Below are positions 49,301 through 56,919 of a stretch of 64,000 nt of DNA, piece by piece. Made by a program: the position numbers and the translations under genes. Under the pieces are notes generated by a model. The model saw only the letters and a program-made list of their open reading frames with translations. It ran no database searches and was not told the DNA's origin. Position 1 is the first letter of the stretch. Each line of letters starts with the position of its first letter. The DNA is from Eutrigla gurnardus (taxonomy: Eukaryota > Chordata > Actinopteri > Perciformes > Triglidae), in NCBI GenBank assembly GCA_963514095.1, contig OY741268.1, positions 10,686,208 through 10,750,207 of the forward strand, in the 5' to 3' direction.

Positions 49301-50320
49301 AGTGGACCAGTCAATGTGAGGGTTATGGAGTCTCAACCAAGGGTACCCTAAAATGAGAGGGTGGTGAGTCGAGTGGTAAAGGTAAAAACTCAACAACTCT
49401 GTATGACCATCACTAAAACTTAACGTTACTGGAAGGGTTTGATGAGTAACATAACACATGAGGCGGCCATCTAGGGCCGTCGCTGAGAGTGGCTGGGAAA
49501 CGGGCTCGCTATCTAGCTGAAGCTGCTCCGCTAGCTTATAGCTCATCAGGTTAGCGTCTGCTCCAGAGTCCACTAAGACAGGATGATTAATAGTCAATGT
49601 CTCTGAACTTAGTACCACTTGGGATAATTGTCTCTTAGAAGCAGGGGAGGAACTGGAGGGACTCACCCTTGGCTGAGTTGAATCACCGGGGAGAGACAGC
49701 TTCACGGGGCAGGAGGCGATGAAGTGGCCGAACTGAGCACAATAGATACATCTGCCCTCATTCATTCGCCGCTGGCGTTCCGCTGGTGACAGGCGGGTGT
49801 GACCGATCTGCATCGGCTCGGGAGCTTCGGGCAGCGACGGCAGCACAGCAGGTGAGTGAGGATAGCCGGGTGGTGGAGGCCCCCGAGGAGGGGCTGGGCG
49901 CTGACCGGGAAGGTGTCGGGACGAGGAGAACGAAGCTCGGTGGCGCTCCGTCAGACGCTTGTCAATCCTGGACGCTAGGGCAACGAAGGCATCCAGCTCA
50001 GGGGGTAGGTCCAGTAGTGCCAGATGATCCTTGATCGTCTCCGTCAATCCGTTGTAAAAGGCATCTACTAGCGCCGGCTGGTTCCAGCCGCTGTCCGCGG
50101 CTAGTGTGCGGAATTCTATGGCGTAATCTAATACGGGCTGTCTGCCTTGTTTTAATGCCACCAGTGCCTTAGCAGCCTCACGTCCGGGGGTAGCGGACTG
50201 GAAAATTGTCTTGTGGAGGAGGAGCTGCTGGTTCCACGGCTGCGGCCGCAGCGGAGGCACCAGGAACCGGAGAATGCGCTGCCAGGGCGTGCTCGAAGCC
50301 TTGAAGCCGGTTGATGACAT
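46271..50320 (-). CDS. pol: Chromovirus Gag-Pol polyprotein (pol complete, gag partial)
   Basis: An open frame of 1349 codons. Residues about 45-130 are the C-terminal part of a gag capsid region. A CX2CX4HX4C zinc knuckle is at 191-204. The aspartic protease active site is DSGA at 251-254. The reverse transcriptase runs about 400-620 with YLDD at 568-571. RNase H is about 710-835 (VEVDAS, WTDHKN). The integrase has an HHCC zinc-binding part (about 899-939), then a catalytic core with Asp near 969, Asp in SDRGPQF near 1029 and Glu in NGQAERLNQ near 1065. A GPY/F-like part is at about 1193-1218. A chromodomain at about 1258-1306 (YTVRRLLAVR, MDWEGYG, CWVSSKDI) would direct integration toward modified chromatin. 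All visible catalytic residues are present. The first ~40 residues of this frame are probably out-of-frame gag; the listed ATG is unlikely to be the real start. Seven glycines encoded by the polypurine tract precede a short tail ending inside the 3' LTR. Confidence 0.93.
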   Translation of the reverse strand: MSSTGFKASSTPWQRILRFLVPPLRPQPWNQQLLLHKTIFQSATPGREAAKALVALKQGRQPVLDYAIEFRTLAADSGWNQPALVDAFYNGLTETIKDHLALLDLPPELDAFVALASRIDKRLTERHRASFSSSRHLPGQRPAPPRGPPPPGYPHSPAVLPSLPEAPEPMQIGHTRLSPAERQRRMNEGRCIYCAQFGHFIASCPVKLSLPGDSTQPRVSPSSSSPASKRQLSQVVLSSETLTINHPVLVDSGADANLMSYKLAEQLQLDSEPVSQPLSATALDGRLMCYVTHQTLPVTLSFSDGHTELLSFYLYHSTHHPLILGYPWLRLHNPHIDWSTGRMLSWGKDCRENCVPQHRNIIAPTDKSSIPGNPDLVGVPECYWELREVFSKSRATSLPPHRPYDCAIDLLPGAAVPKGRLFSLSRPEQQAMEEYITSSLKAGIIRPSSSPAGAGFFFVGKKDKSLRPCIDYTGLNSITVKNRYLLPLIASAFDQLQGAKVFTKLDLRNAYHLVRIREGDEWKTAFNTPVGHYEYLVMPFGLTNAPAVFQALINDVLRDMLNRTVFVYLDDILIFSPDLHSHVQTVRRVLLRLLECKLFVKAEKCEFHRPSVSFLGYIISEGRLEMDPGKVQAVSDWPTPSSRKEVQRFLGFANFYRKFIRNFSAVAAPLHALTSSKVSFSRTPPADTAFQRLKQRFFSAPVLTLPDRSRQFVVEVDASDTGIGAVLSQRSGKDNKIHPCAFLSKKLSPAEHNYAVGDRELLAVKTALEEWRHWLEGAEQPFVVWTDHKNLEYLKSAKRLNPRQARWALFFSRFHFTLSYRPGTKNVKPDILSRLHAPETDIEGTSPILPATCFLGAVSWEVEARVKEANRAADIPPGCPPNRLYVPSELRGPVIHWAHTSKVSCHPGVRRTLFRIQERFWWPAIRRDVEDYVAACSTCSQNKHSNAPPAGLLQPLPVPRRPWSDISLDFVTGLPPSEGNTTILTVVDRFSKMVKFIALPKLPSAKETAEVILNHVFRVHGFPRNVLSDRGPQFVARFWKAFCQLLGATVSLTSGYHPQTNGQAERLNQELETGLRCLSSQNPSSWSRMLIWIEYAHNTLPSASTGLTPFQCVFGYQPPLFPDLEQEVDVPSAAAMVRQCRWMWTRARGALLRSSAAYKRSADRRRRVAPAYSPGQRVWLSTKDLPLRTESRKLAPRFIGPFPVSKVINDSAVRLTLPRSSRIHPTFHVSRVKPIHESVLVPPAKPPPPPRFIDGGLVYTVRRLLAVRRRGRGLQYLMDWEGYGQEERCWVSSKDIMDPQLIRDFRRAHPHDPGPSGVGRRGGGGGGGYCQGPLALFLFLSRLFPVLFW
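46337..46357 (-). other. Polypurine tract (G21) of the chromovirus
   Basis: On the minus strand, AGA followed by 21 G and TAC precedes the TGTCAG start of the 3' LTR, the expected position of the plus-strand primer. It lies inside the pol frame as seven GGG codons, so its length is under frame constraint. Confidence 0.8.
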
Positions 50321-50486
50321 AGTCCAGCTGGGCGGTCAGAGTGGCGCAGGTGGACTCACTCTGCCTGGCAGCGTCGGCCACTTCCCGGCGTACACCAGCC
50401 AGCTGTTCGTCCTGCTGGTGGAGCTTCTGTCCCTGGGCTCTCAGGACATCAAGCAAGCCGACCTGATCTGGCTCCGCGGGGTCCAT
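50178..50486 (-). pseudogene. gag: Chromovirus gag N-terminus, out of frame with pol
   Basis: Starts MDPAEPDQVGLL at 50486, only 4 bases after the primer-binding site. It encodes about 90 plausible residues, including a heptad-like stretch (QGQKLHQQDEQLAGVRREVA) and an Ala/Pro-rich segment, then stops at 50178. The capsid reading resumes in the next frame with SATPGREAAKALVALKQG near 50190. In related fish elements, as I remember them, roughly 90-100 capsid residues normally sit between these two parts, so I infer an out-of-frame internal deletion near 50200-50225. This would disable capsid formation. Confidence 0.7.
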
Positions 50487-50490
50487 GTTG

Positions 50491-50500
50491 GCCAGATCGT
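50491..50500 (-). promoter_or_regulatory. Self-priming primer-binding site
   Basis: On the minus strand, 2 bases after the 5' LTR end (CGTCACA), comes ACGATCTGGC. Its reverse complement GCCAGATCGT occurs on the same strand inside the LTR (50741-50732). I see no tRNA-type TGG(T/C)-start site at this junction. The match therefore points to self-priming by the 5' end of the element's own RNA, as established for Tf1 and proposed for sushi-type elements. Confidence 0.75.
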
Positions 50501-50502
50501 AC

Positions 50503-50927
50503 TGTGACGATCAGAGCAGGAGGACCCACAAAGCAGAGGTGCAGACAAGCGAGTGGCAAATGGAAGGTCAGTTTATTTCCAGGGTTCGTAACCAGTAAAT
50601 CAGTCAGTACAGGCAGAGGGATCAAAGACGCTAGGCAAACTCGTGGTCAAAAACAAACGGGATCGAGGGCTCGAGGAAACTGTGAATATGCACGGAGAAA
50701 ATCGCTGGAACGCTCACTGGAAACAGACAAGACGATCTGGCACAGAGGGGAGGGGGAGCACAGCTTAAGAACACACGGGGTGGGGAGACAATGACACACA
50801 GGTGAGGGACATCAAGTAATTACAGACAGGAAACTCAGCAGGACAAGGGGGGAAGGTAATCAGGTCACCAAAATAAAACAGGAAATAAACGAGACAGGAA
50901 TAGGAACAACGCTAGGGGGCCCTGACA
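50503..50927 (-). repeat. 5' LTR of the chromovirus with promoter
   Basis: Identical to 45909-46333. A TATA-like TTAAG (50768 downward) lies 27 nt upstream of GCCAGATCGT (50741-50732). Transcription would then start at about 50741, giving U3 of about 186 and R-U5 of about 239 bases. Minus-strand AATAAA is at 50577-50572. Confidence 0.93.
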
Positions 50928-51362
50928 TATTGATGCGCTATAGTCACTCTAGTGTTAAATAGCGTCTAACATGTTCACTCATTTTCAGCGCTTCTTCTTC
51001 CAGACGGGCTCTGCTTCTTCATCATTTCTTTTTTCTTTTCCTCACTCATGGGGCGGGCGCAGCGGACTATTCAGCCAATCATGGCCGTTGTTCTGAGGCA
51101 AACGCATACACGTCAGTGACGTAGCTCACATTTAGAAAAGCATTTGGAATTTCCAGCCAATCGTGAAACAGATGCCTTCAGATTCACAAAAAAACTCCGA
51201 CAGACGGTTGCGACAGGCTGATTACAACTAATTACAACAACACATTCACGGAATGGTCAAATTATCGTATATTTGGTCTTTTTTGGGATTATTGATCGTA
51301 CATCGTACAGAGGGCAAAATTGTCGTACAAATACGATAATTATCGTACACCTGGCAACACTG

Positions 51363-51370
51363 ATCTTCAA
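51363..51370. repeat. hAT target-site duplication, right
   Basis: ATCTTCAA, an exact copy of 45797-45804. Confidence 0.9.
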
Positions 51371-52377
51371 CAAAGCCTCCTGCACATTTGTGCAATAAAA
51401 CAACCAGGAACTCAGGAATTGTGTGAAACACAGCAGACTGTGACTGGCTGATTAGAGATCAGCACTCTGGTTCCTCCTCTGCTGCTCCACTGATAATCGG
51501 TCCAATCTTTTCTTTTCTGTTTCAGCTTCTCTGCCAATCACAACTTTTCAAGCAGTGCATTTCAGCATCAAATGAAACAAATTTTTATCACCTTTTGTTG
51601 CGTGCACATAATTCCACTTAACAAGGTTTAATCAGCCAGAATAACTGAAAATAGGGCCTTGAACTCAACTACAATTCAGTGATTTTTTTTGGTTATCATT
51701 AAAGAGAACCAATTATATTAAACTGTGAATATGTTCACAAGATGAAGTCCACCCTGCCTGTGCAAAAGGCAAAAAATGTGTGCTGACAGCTTGATTTACA
51801 CTGTAACTGCTCTGATCAGGAAAAGTACCACCTGGTATGATTATGTTGCATAGCAACATTAGATGCCTGTTCTGTACAATGCACTGCTTACAAGTATAAG
51901 CAAATAACAAAATATTGCTGCCTCCAATGAGACAAGACATTTCCTTCTCAAAGTAACTCGCTCTATTTTCAGCAGCCAGAGTCAGGGACGAGGGAGGCCT
52001 CATGGCAGCTTTTAGCAGCCTGTTATTGGTCATGTGAAAGCTCTATCGGTGATGCTGTTTTACCCTGATTGTTCTCTGTGAGGTTTGCTGGAAGTGTCAC
52101 GTCAGCCCTGGTGTGTTTCTGTGCCAGTCTCCATTTAAAAATAGCCTAATTGCTATAGTGTTTGTTAGCTGATGCTCATATGGTAACTGAAGAAGCGATT
52201 TGGCTTTGTGTGCTCTGATTAATTTGGCTTGCAGTTAACACACCAGTCATAATTAAATTTGAATGAAAGGAATTTGCTGCTGGTGTTCCTCACCACTGTT
52301 TTGGAATATGGAAATACAGGAGTAACAGGCGGACCAGATTTTTAAATAAGGGAGGTGGATCTGATTCATACAACACG
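51371..52377. other. Spacer with candidate conserved block
   Basis: No gene. 52090-52320 is unique-looking, rich in TAATTG/TTAATTT/ATAATTAAA words and not repeat-like; it could be a conserved non-coding element. Confidence 0.4.
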
Positions 52378-53120
52378 GTATTAGGGCAATTGTAGGTAAA
52401 AAAAAAAAACGGAGCCGAGAGAGGGGCAATATTCCGAGAAAAGAAGTAGCAAATTTACAAGATTATAAAGTTGCAGATTTGTGTTTACATACAGGTGTAT
52501 GCCCTGTGTTTATTTTCATGTAGGCCTGCTAGAAATAATTTCTAATGTCGAACATGTACATATAACCAATATAAACGAGTCTCATGCTATACAATGTATC
52601 AAATTTAACGTTTGTTTCCACTAACACCATATGTTTGCAGTTGCTGCATTTTAGCCCAACCACCGGTCAATAAACACCGATAAGATGGCAATTTGGCACA
52701 TGTGAATAAAATAAACAATAACCATCAACAGCCATCACCCTAAGGACGTATTGTCACAAGTTGTAATATATTAATTTGAAAAATAAACATGTAGATCCTT
52801 AGGAAGTTACGTTAGCATAAATGGCCATTGTTTCCGCGATAGTGTTGCCATTTACTGTCAAAACACTAATTTGACAAAGCATCATAATTTAAACAGAGCA
52901 ATAAAGAATATATTACACATAGGGATCATACACAGAAAGTGAGTAATTTTTTTCTTGTAAATATGACTTTAAAATCTCGTAAATTTGCAACTTTTTTTCA
53001 TCTAAATGTTCTATTTCTTTCTCATAAATTGGCGACTATTTTCTTGTAATGTGCTACTTTATATTGCCATATCTGTTTAATTTTCTTTTTTCTTTTTTTT
53101 ACCTACAATGGCGCTATTAC
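52378..53120. mobile_element. Foldback transposon 1
   Basis: The ends GTATTAGGGCAATTGTAGGT (52378 onward) and the complement of the right end (53120 backward, GTAATAGCGCCATTGTAGGT) match at 20 of 23 positions including the next AAA. Both lead inward into A-rich tracts and then arm sequences built on 'gcaaatttac.agatt.taaag' and 'ttacaagaaaa' words, in opposite orientations. No coding capacity. No clear TSD was found. Confidence 0.65.
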
Positions 53121-53149
53121 GACGGCATATGGCCACTGTAGAAAAATAA

Positions 53150-53215
53150 AAGAGAGAGAGCCGAGAGAGGTGGGTAATATTCTGAGAAAAAAGTTGGAAA
53201 AAAGCTCCTCAAATT
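53150..53215 (+). repeat. Partial extra arm of foldback 1
   Basis: 'agccgagagagg.g..taatattctgagaaaa.aagt' repeats the wording of 52413-52450 in direct orientation, between the two foldback elements. Confidence 0.6.
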
Positions 53216-53945
53216 TACTACGCACTCGACACATAATCATCATATCAATATTTTTTTCTACATTTTTTTCATAAATGTCTTCAACAACTTCAACCTTGCT
53301 CAAAACTACCAAACATTCAATCATTTTCAGAATCTTAACCCTATAAATAACAGTTTGAGTATTTTATATTTCATTTTTAACGCAAAAAAAATTTACGTTA
53401 TTTTCCATATAATAAATAGGAGGTGGATGGGGCTTTGGTGGGAATTAGAGGCTTGGATGTCAAACATTAGCAACAAAATTGATTTGATGGCATTAGTATT
53501 TTTTCTGTAGTACCAGATACTCCCTCTGGACACCCTCGTGGTGAAAAACGCCCCATTGACTTCCATTCAAACCACATTTTTTAATCTCACTGGCATTGCA
53601 GTTTAAAACCAAGCATTCTGGTATGTTAGCTTTTGACAAAGAGGATGCCACATCGTGGAGTCTTGAATCCAGTCAGCATTGTAAGACTACCCCTCCAAGC
53701 TTGTGTCTTCTTCAGATGAGCCCTGCAGCTCGCTGGCAGATAAAGGTTGCATGACCATTTCTAAAGCCTCTTCTGCACTATAATGCCTCCTCATTTTTGC
53801 TTAAGGTCTTTCTCCTTCTCTGCTCACTAATGAAATGATCCCTCAGCCAAGTTACATGTTTATCTTTGGCTGTGAAAGCAGCCAGGTGCATAAACACACT
53901 AACAGTTGTTTTTGTTTTTGAGTAGAGCAAAGGCATGAGGACATG

Positions 53946-53947
<2 letters not shown>

Positions 53948-54005
<58 letters not shown>
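53948..54005. repeat. (CA)n microsatellite
   Basis: About 58 bases, in the centre of foldback 2. Confidence 0.97.
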
Positions 54006-54009
<4 letters not shown>

Positions 54010-54314
54010 AAAAACTATTGGGGGTCCCCTGGTAGTCACATGGCTCCATAATATAACTGACAGAAATACAAGAATTTCATGCATTGGCCTCAATGGGAAA
54101 ATGGTTGAATATGGTAATACAGAAAAATGTCAAATATCACTACTTTTGTTCATAATGGAAAGCTAACATACCAGAATGCATACTGCAATGCCAGTGAGAT
54201 TAAAAAATGTGGTTTGGCTGGAAGTCAATGGTGTCCAGAGGGAATATCTGGTACTACAGAAGAAATACTAATGCAAACAAATCAATTTTGTTGCTAATCT
54301 TTAAATAACTCTTT

Positions 54315-54319
<5 letters not shown>

Positions 54320-54357
<38 letters not shown>
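54320..54357. repeat. (GT)n microsatellite
   Basis: About 38 bases, inserted in or replacing part of the right arm of foldback 2. Confidence 0.96.
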
Positions 54358-54360
<3 letters not shown>

Positions 54361-55057
54361 TGCATTAAAAATTAAAAAATTAAAATACTCAAACTGGTAA
54401 TTATAGGGTTAAAATTCTGAAAATTATTGAATGTTTGGTAATTTTGAGCAAGGTGGAAGTTGTTGAAGAGATTTATGAAAAAGAAAGTAGAAAAAAATAT
54501 TGATGTATGATGATTTTATAGCAGTTTGTAAGTGCGTGGCTTTTTTCGCCACAACGGTGTCCAGAGGTTTCAAAATGTGTCAATAGAGTATAAAAGACAC
54601 GTGAAATAAAAAATCATTGAATTTCAAATGTATAACTAAAAATCAAGCGTAGCGTTAGTTCTGGCAGGCCACGACGTCAAGCTCTAAATCAGCAGCAACA
54701 GCGTAGCTGTCAAAGCCGAGGAGATCAGCTGACGGCTCAGCTGACTCCCCGTGCTCGCTTCCTATTGGGAAATTGCATTCAGAGCGCGCTATTTAAACTG
54801 CTCTAGCCTGACCTCCCTCGCTGCTTCCTCTGCCGGCGTTTTCAACCCACCTCCACCCCAGCTCCTCCCGTCATCTGTTATGTACCTTACCATTGTTCTT
54901 GTTGGTTGCTCTGCTCTGTCTGGGTTTTTCTTTGCTGCTGCGCTCCCTGCTTATGCCGTTATAACGTTCCTGGACATTGACTATTATTGTAACTTGCAGC
55001 TCCATTGAATTGAGTTTGATTTTCTATTGATTTTGCAGCTGCTGTAACAATCATTGA

Positions 55058-55079
55058 GGGGGGGGGGGGGGGGGGGGGG
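55058..55079. repeat. G22 homopolymer
   Basis: A run of 22 G. Confidence 0.95.
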
Positions 55080-55354
55080 ACATGTTCCCACAGTCACATT
55101 ATGGGGACTCACCATCTGGGGATTTACATGAGGTCCCCACAAGGTTATCGGTCTATATTATATCCTCTGGGGAAATTTGTGGACTGAGCACAGATCAGCA
55201 GCCACACAGGATAAAGGCATAACAGGGCTTGCAGACTTCCCAAGTTGATATAAAGGCCACCTCCCCACTTAAACACACAGGTCGGCCTGAGCAGGTCGGT
55301 TGGGATCCTTCGATGTAGCTGGCATTATGGTTCCTCCTGCACCGATCACTACAC

Positions 55355-55356
<2 letters not shown>

Positions 55357-55396
<40 letters not shown>
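55357..55396. repeat. (TG)n microsatellite
   Basis: About 40 bases of TG with an interrupted continuation to 55406. Confidence 0.96.
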
Positions 55397-55400
<4 letters not shown>

Positions 55401-56895
55401 TGTGTGAAGGCAACACACCGTGAGAGATGGAAAGGAGAATACAGTACATTAGAGTGGGCCTGAGTTGAATTAACAAGACGTCAGGGGAGCCTATGTGGGA
55501 GAGAGCCGAGTGTATGAGCTTGACCCACACAACAGAAATGCCCCCAGGAGGAAGTGAGGTTTTCGTTTTGTTGTCGAGTTGCCAGGGATATTGCATGGGG
55601 TTAGATTTCGTACAAAGGTTGAATTAGAAATTGAAGTTATAGTATCAGCGAATAACTGTCTGCTCAAGTTTGCAAGGTGTCTATATTAAATGTACCGTTT
55701 CATTCCTTCATGGACAAGAATTTAAATTTCTACTTGGAAACAATACTTAATATAGAACATACAGCTAAACATAGTTTGCCAGAAGCTGTCTCTCTTTTGC
55801 AAGAACACTAATATCTTTTTTAGATGCAGGATTTTGACCCACAACCTGTCTTCTTCAGCAAACCTTGCAAATGTTGGCATTGTTGGTTTCTGCAAACCAG
55901 ATATGTTTAATGTCGACATTTTCATCAGTCGGAGCAAGTGATGTAGTATATTGTAACATTGTTACATCACATTGTCAAAATAATCTTTAACAATATTTAA
56001 CCGTAACCAGGTTATTTTGTTGCTTTACCCTAATCAATCATTTCCCAACATTAACCATGTGGAATTATGCCAACAGTAAACATTGAACATATCCCATGGA
56101 TTGCAGAAATGTGCTTTTTTTTATTATTCTGGTGACTGCACTGAACCTTGTTGTGAAACTATATATATACTGTATTCAAGCAAATTTAAGTATTGTACTC
56201 AGAAAATTCAAAGAAAACACCCATACTAAATTGTAGTAATCACATTTGAATAATTATGCCTTGCAGACATCCTCCACATTGTATTAATAACTTTGAATAG
56301 AGCTCTTTTGAAATAAGTATAAACAACACAATGTATAAATAACACATTGTGGTGTGATGGGCAGTTTGATAATGTTATAGAAAATTAGAATAACTGAAAG
56401 AAATACTACCTATTTTAATATGTGATGTGGGACTGGGTGCAAATCTCTTTCTGAATCAATCATTAGAGTTCTGTCAATGGATTCCAGTCAAGAATTAGTA
56501 TTTTTTTCTATATTTGTTGTTCAACAGCAACAGCAGCATTATCAACTTCTTCACTGTCCATCTGGCTTCCAAACAATCATGTTTACCCCTATTTGGCTAA
56601 ATACATTAACGTCAAGCGTCACCAGCGACACCAGTCGGCAGCATCCCATGCCTTCTGTGCCATGCTTCCACATCCTCTATGCACATTGTAATTGAATATA
56701 TTGATCAGAAGACAAAGTCACAATTGGTAATACTATACAGTAATGGCAGAAATAGCTTGAAAAAAATAATTTAATGTGAGTTACTATTGATCTCAACTCC
56801 TGGTCAATAGCCATCCAAGAGGCTGATGGAGGGGGTGCATGGAGGCTCATGGATGGACACAAATGACCTCTGCTTCGGCCGATAGCCAACCACAA

Positions 56896-56919
56896 GGGGG
56901 GGGGGGGGGGGGGGGGGGT
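56896..56919. repeat. G24 homopolymer
   Basis: A run of 24 G, the longest single-base G run of the window. Confidence 0.95.

Larger units (their letters stand above)
45909..50927 (-). mobile_element. Full-length Ty3/gypsy chromovirus (Tf1/sushi-like)
   Basis: A 5019-bp LTR retrotransposon transcribed leftwards. Order on the minus strand: 5' LTR (50927-50503), primer-binding site, gag, protease, reverse transcriptase, RNase H, integrase, chromodomain, G-rich polypurine tract, 3' LTR (46333-45909). It is flanked by the 5-bp TSD TATTG (45904-45908 and 50928-50932). The two LTRs are identical over all 425 bases by direct reading, so the insertion is very recent. pol is open throughout, but gag is broken. 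The domain order RT-RH-IN-chromodomain places it in the chromoviruses. Confidence 0.96.
45805..51362. mobile_element. Non-autonomous hAT element, split by a retrotransposon
   Basis: The ends CAGTGTTGCCAGGTG (45805-45819) and CACCTGGCAACACTG (51348-51362) are perfect 15-bp inverted repeats. They are flanked by the 8-bp direct repeat ATCTTCAA. Subtract the 5019-bp chromovirus and one copy of its 5-bp TSD, and about 534 bp of element remain (45805-45908 plus 50933-51362). Subterminal TATCGTAC/ATCGTACA words recur at both ends, as expected for transposase-binding motifs. No transposase is present. The family is abundant in fish by my recollection. The hAT element must predate the retrotransposon within it. 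Confidence 0.9.
53220..54540. mobile_element. Foldback transposon 2 with long inverted arms
   Basis: The left arm (53220-53640) and right arm (54145-54540) are long inverted copies: 'cattcaatcattttcagaat' against 'attctgaaaattattgaatg', 'gtagtaccagata' against 'tatctggtactac', and 'aacaaaattgatttg' against 'caaatcaattttgtt'. The right arm lacks about 18 bases present in the left (near 53545) and has a (TG)n array at 54320-54357 where the left has unrelated sequence. The ~500-base centre holds a (CA)n array and no gene. Confidence 0.8.
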
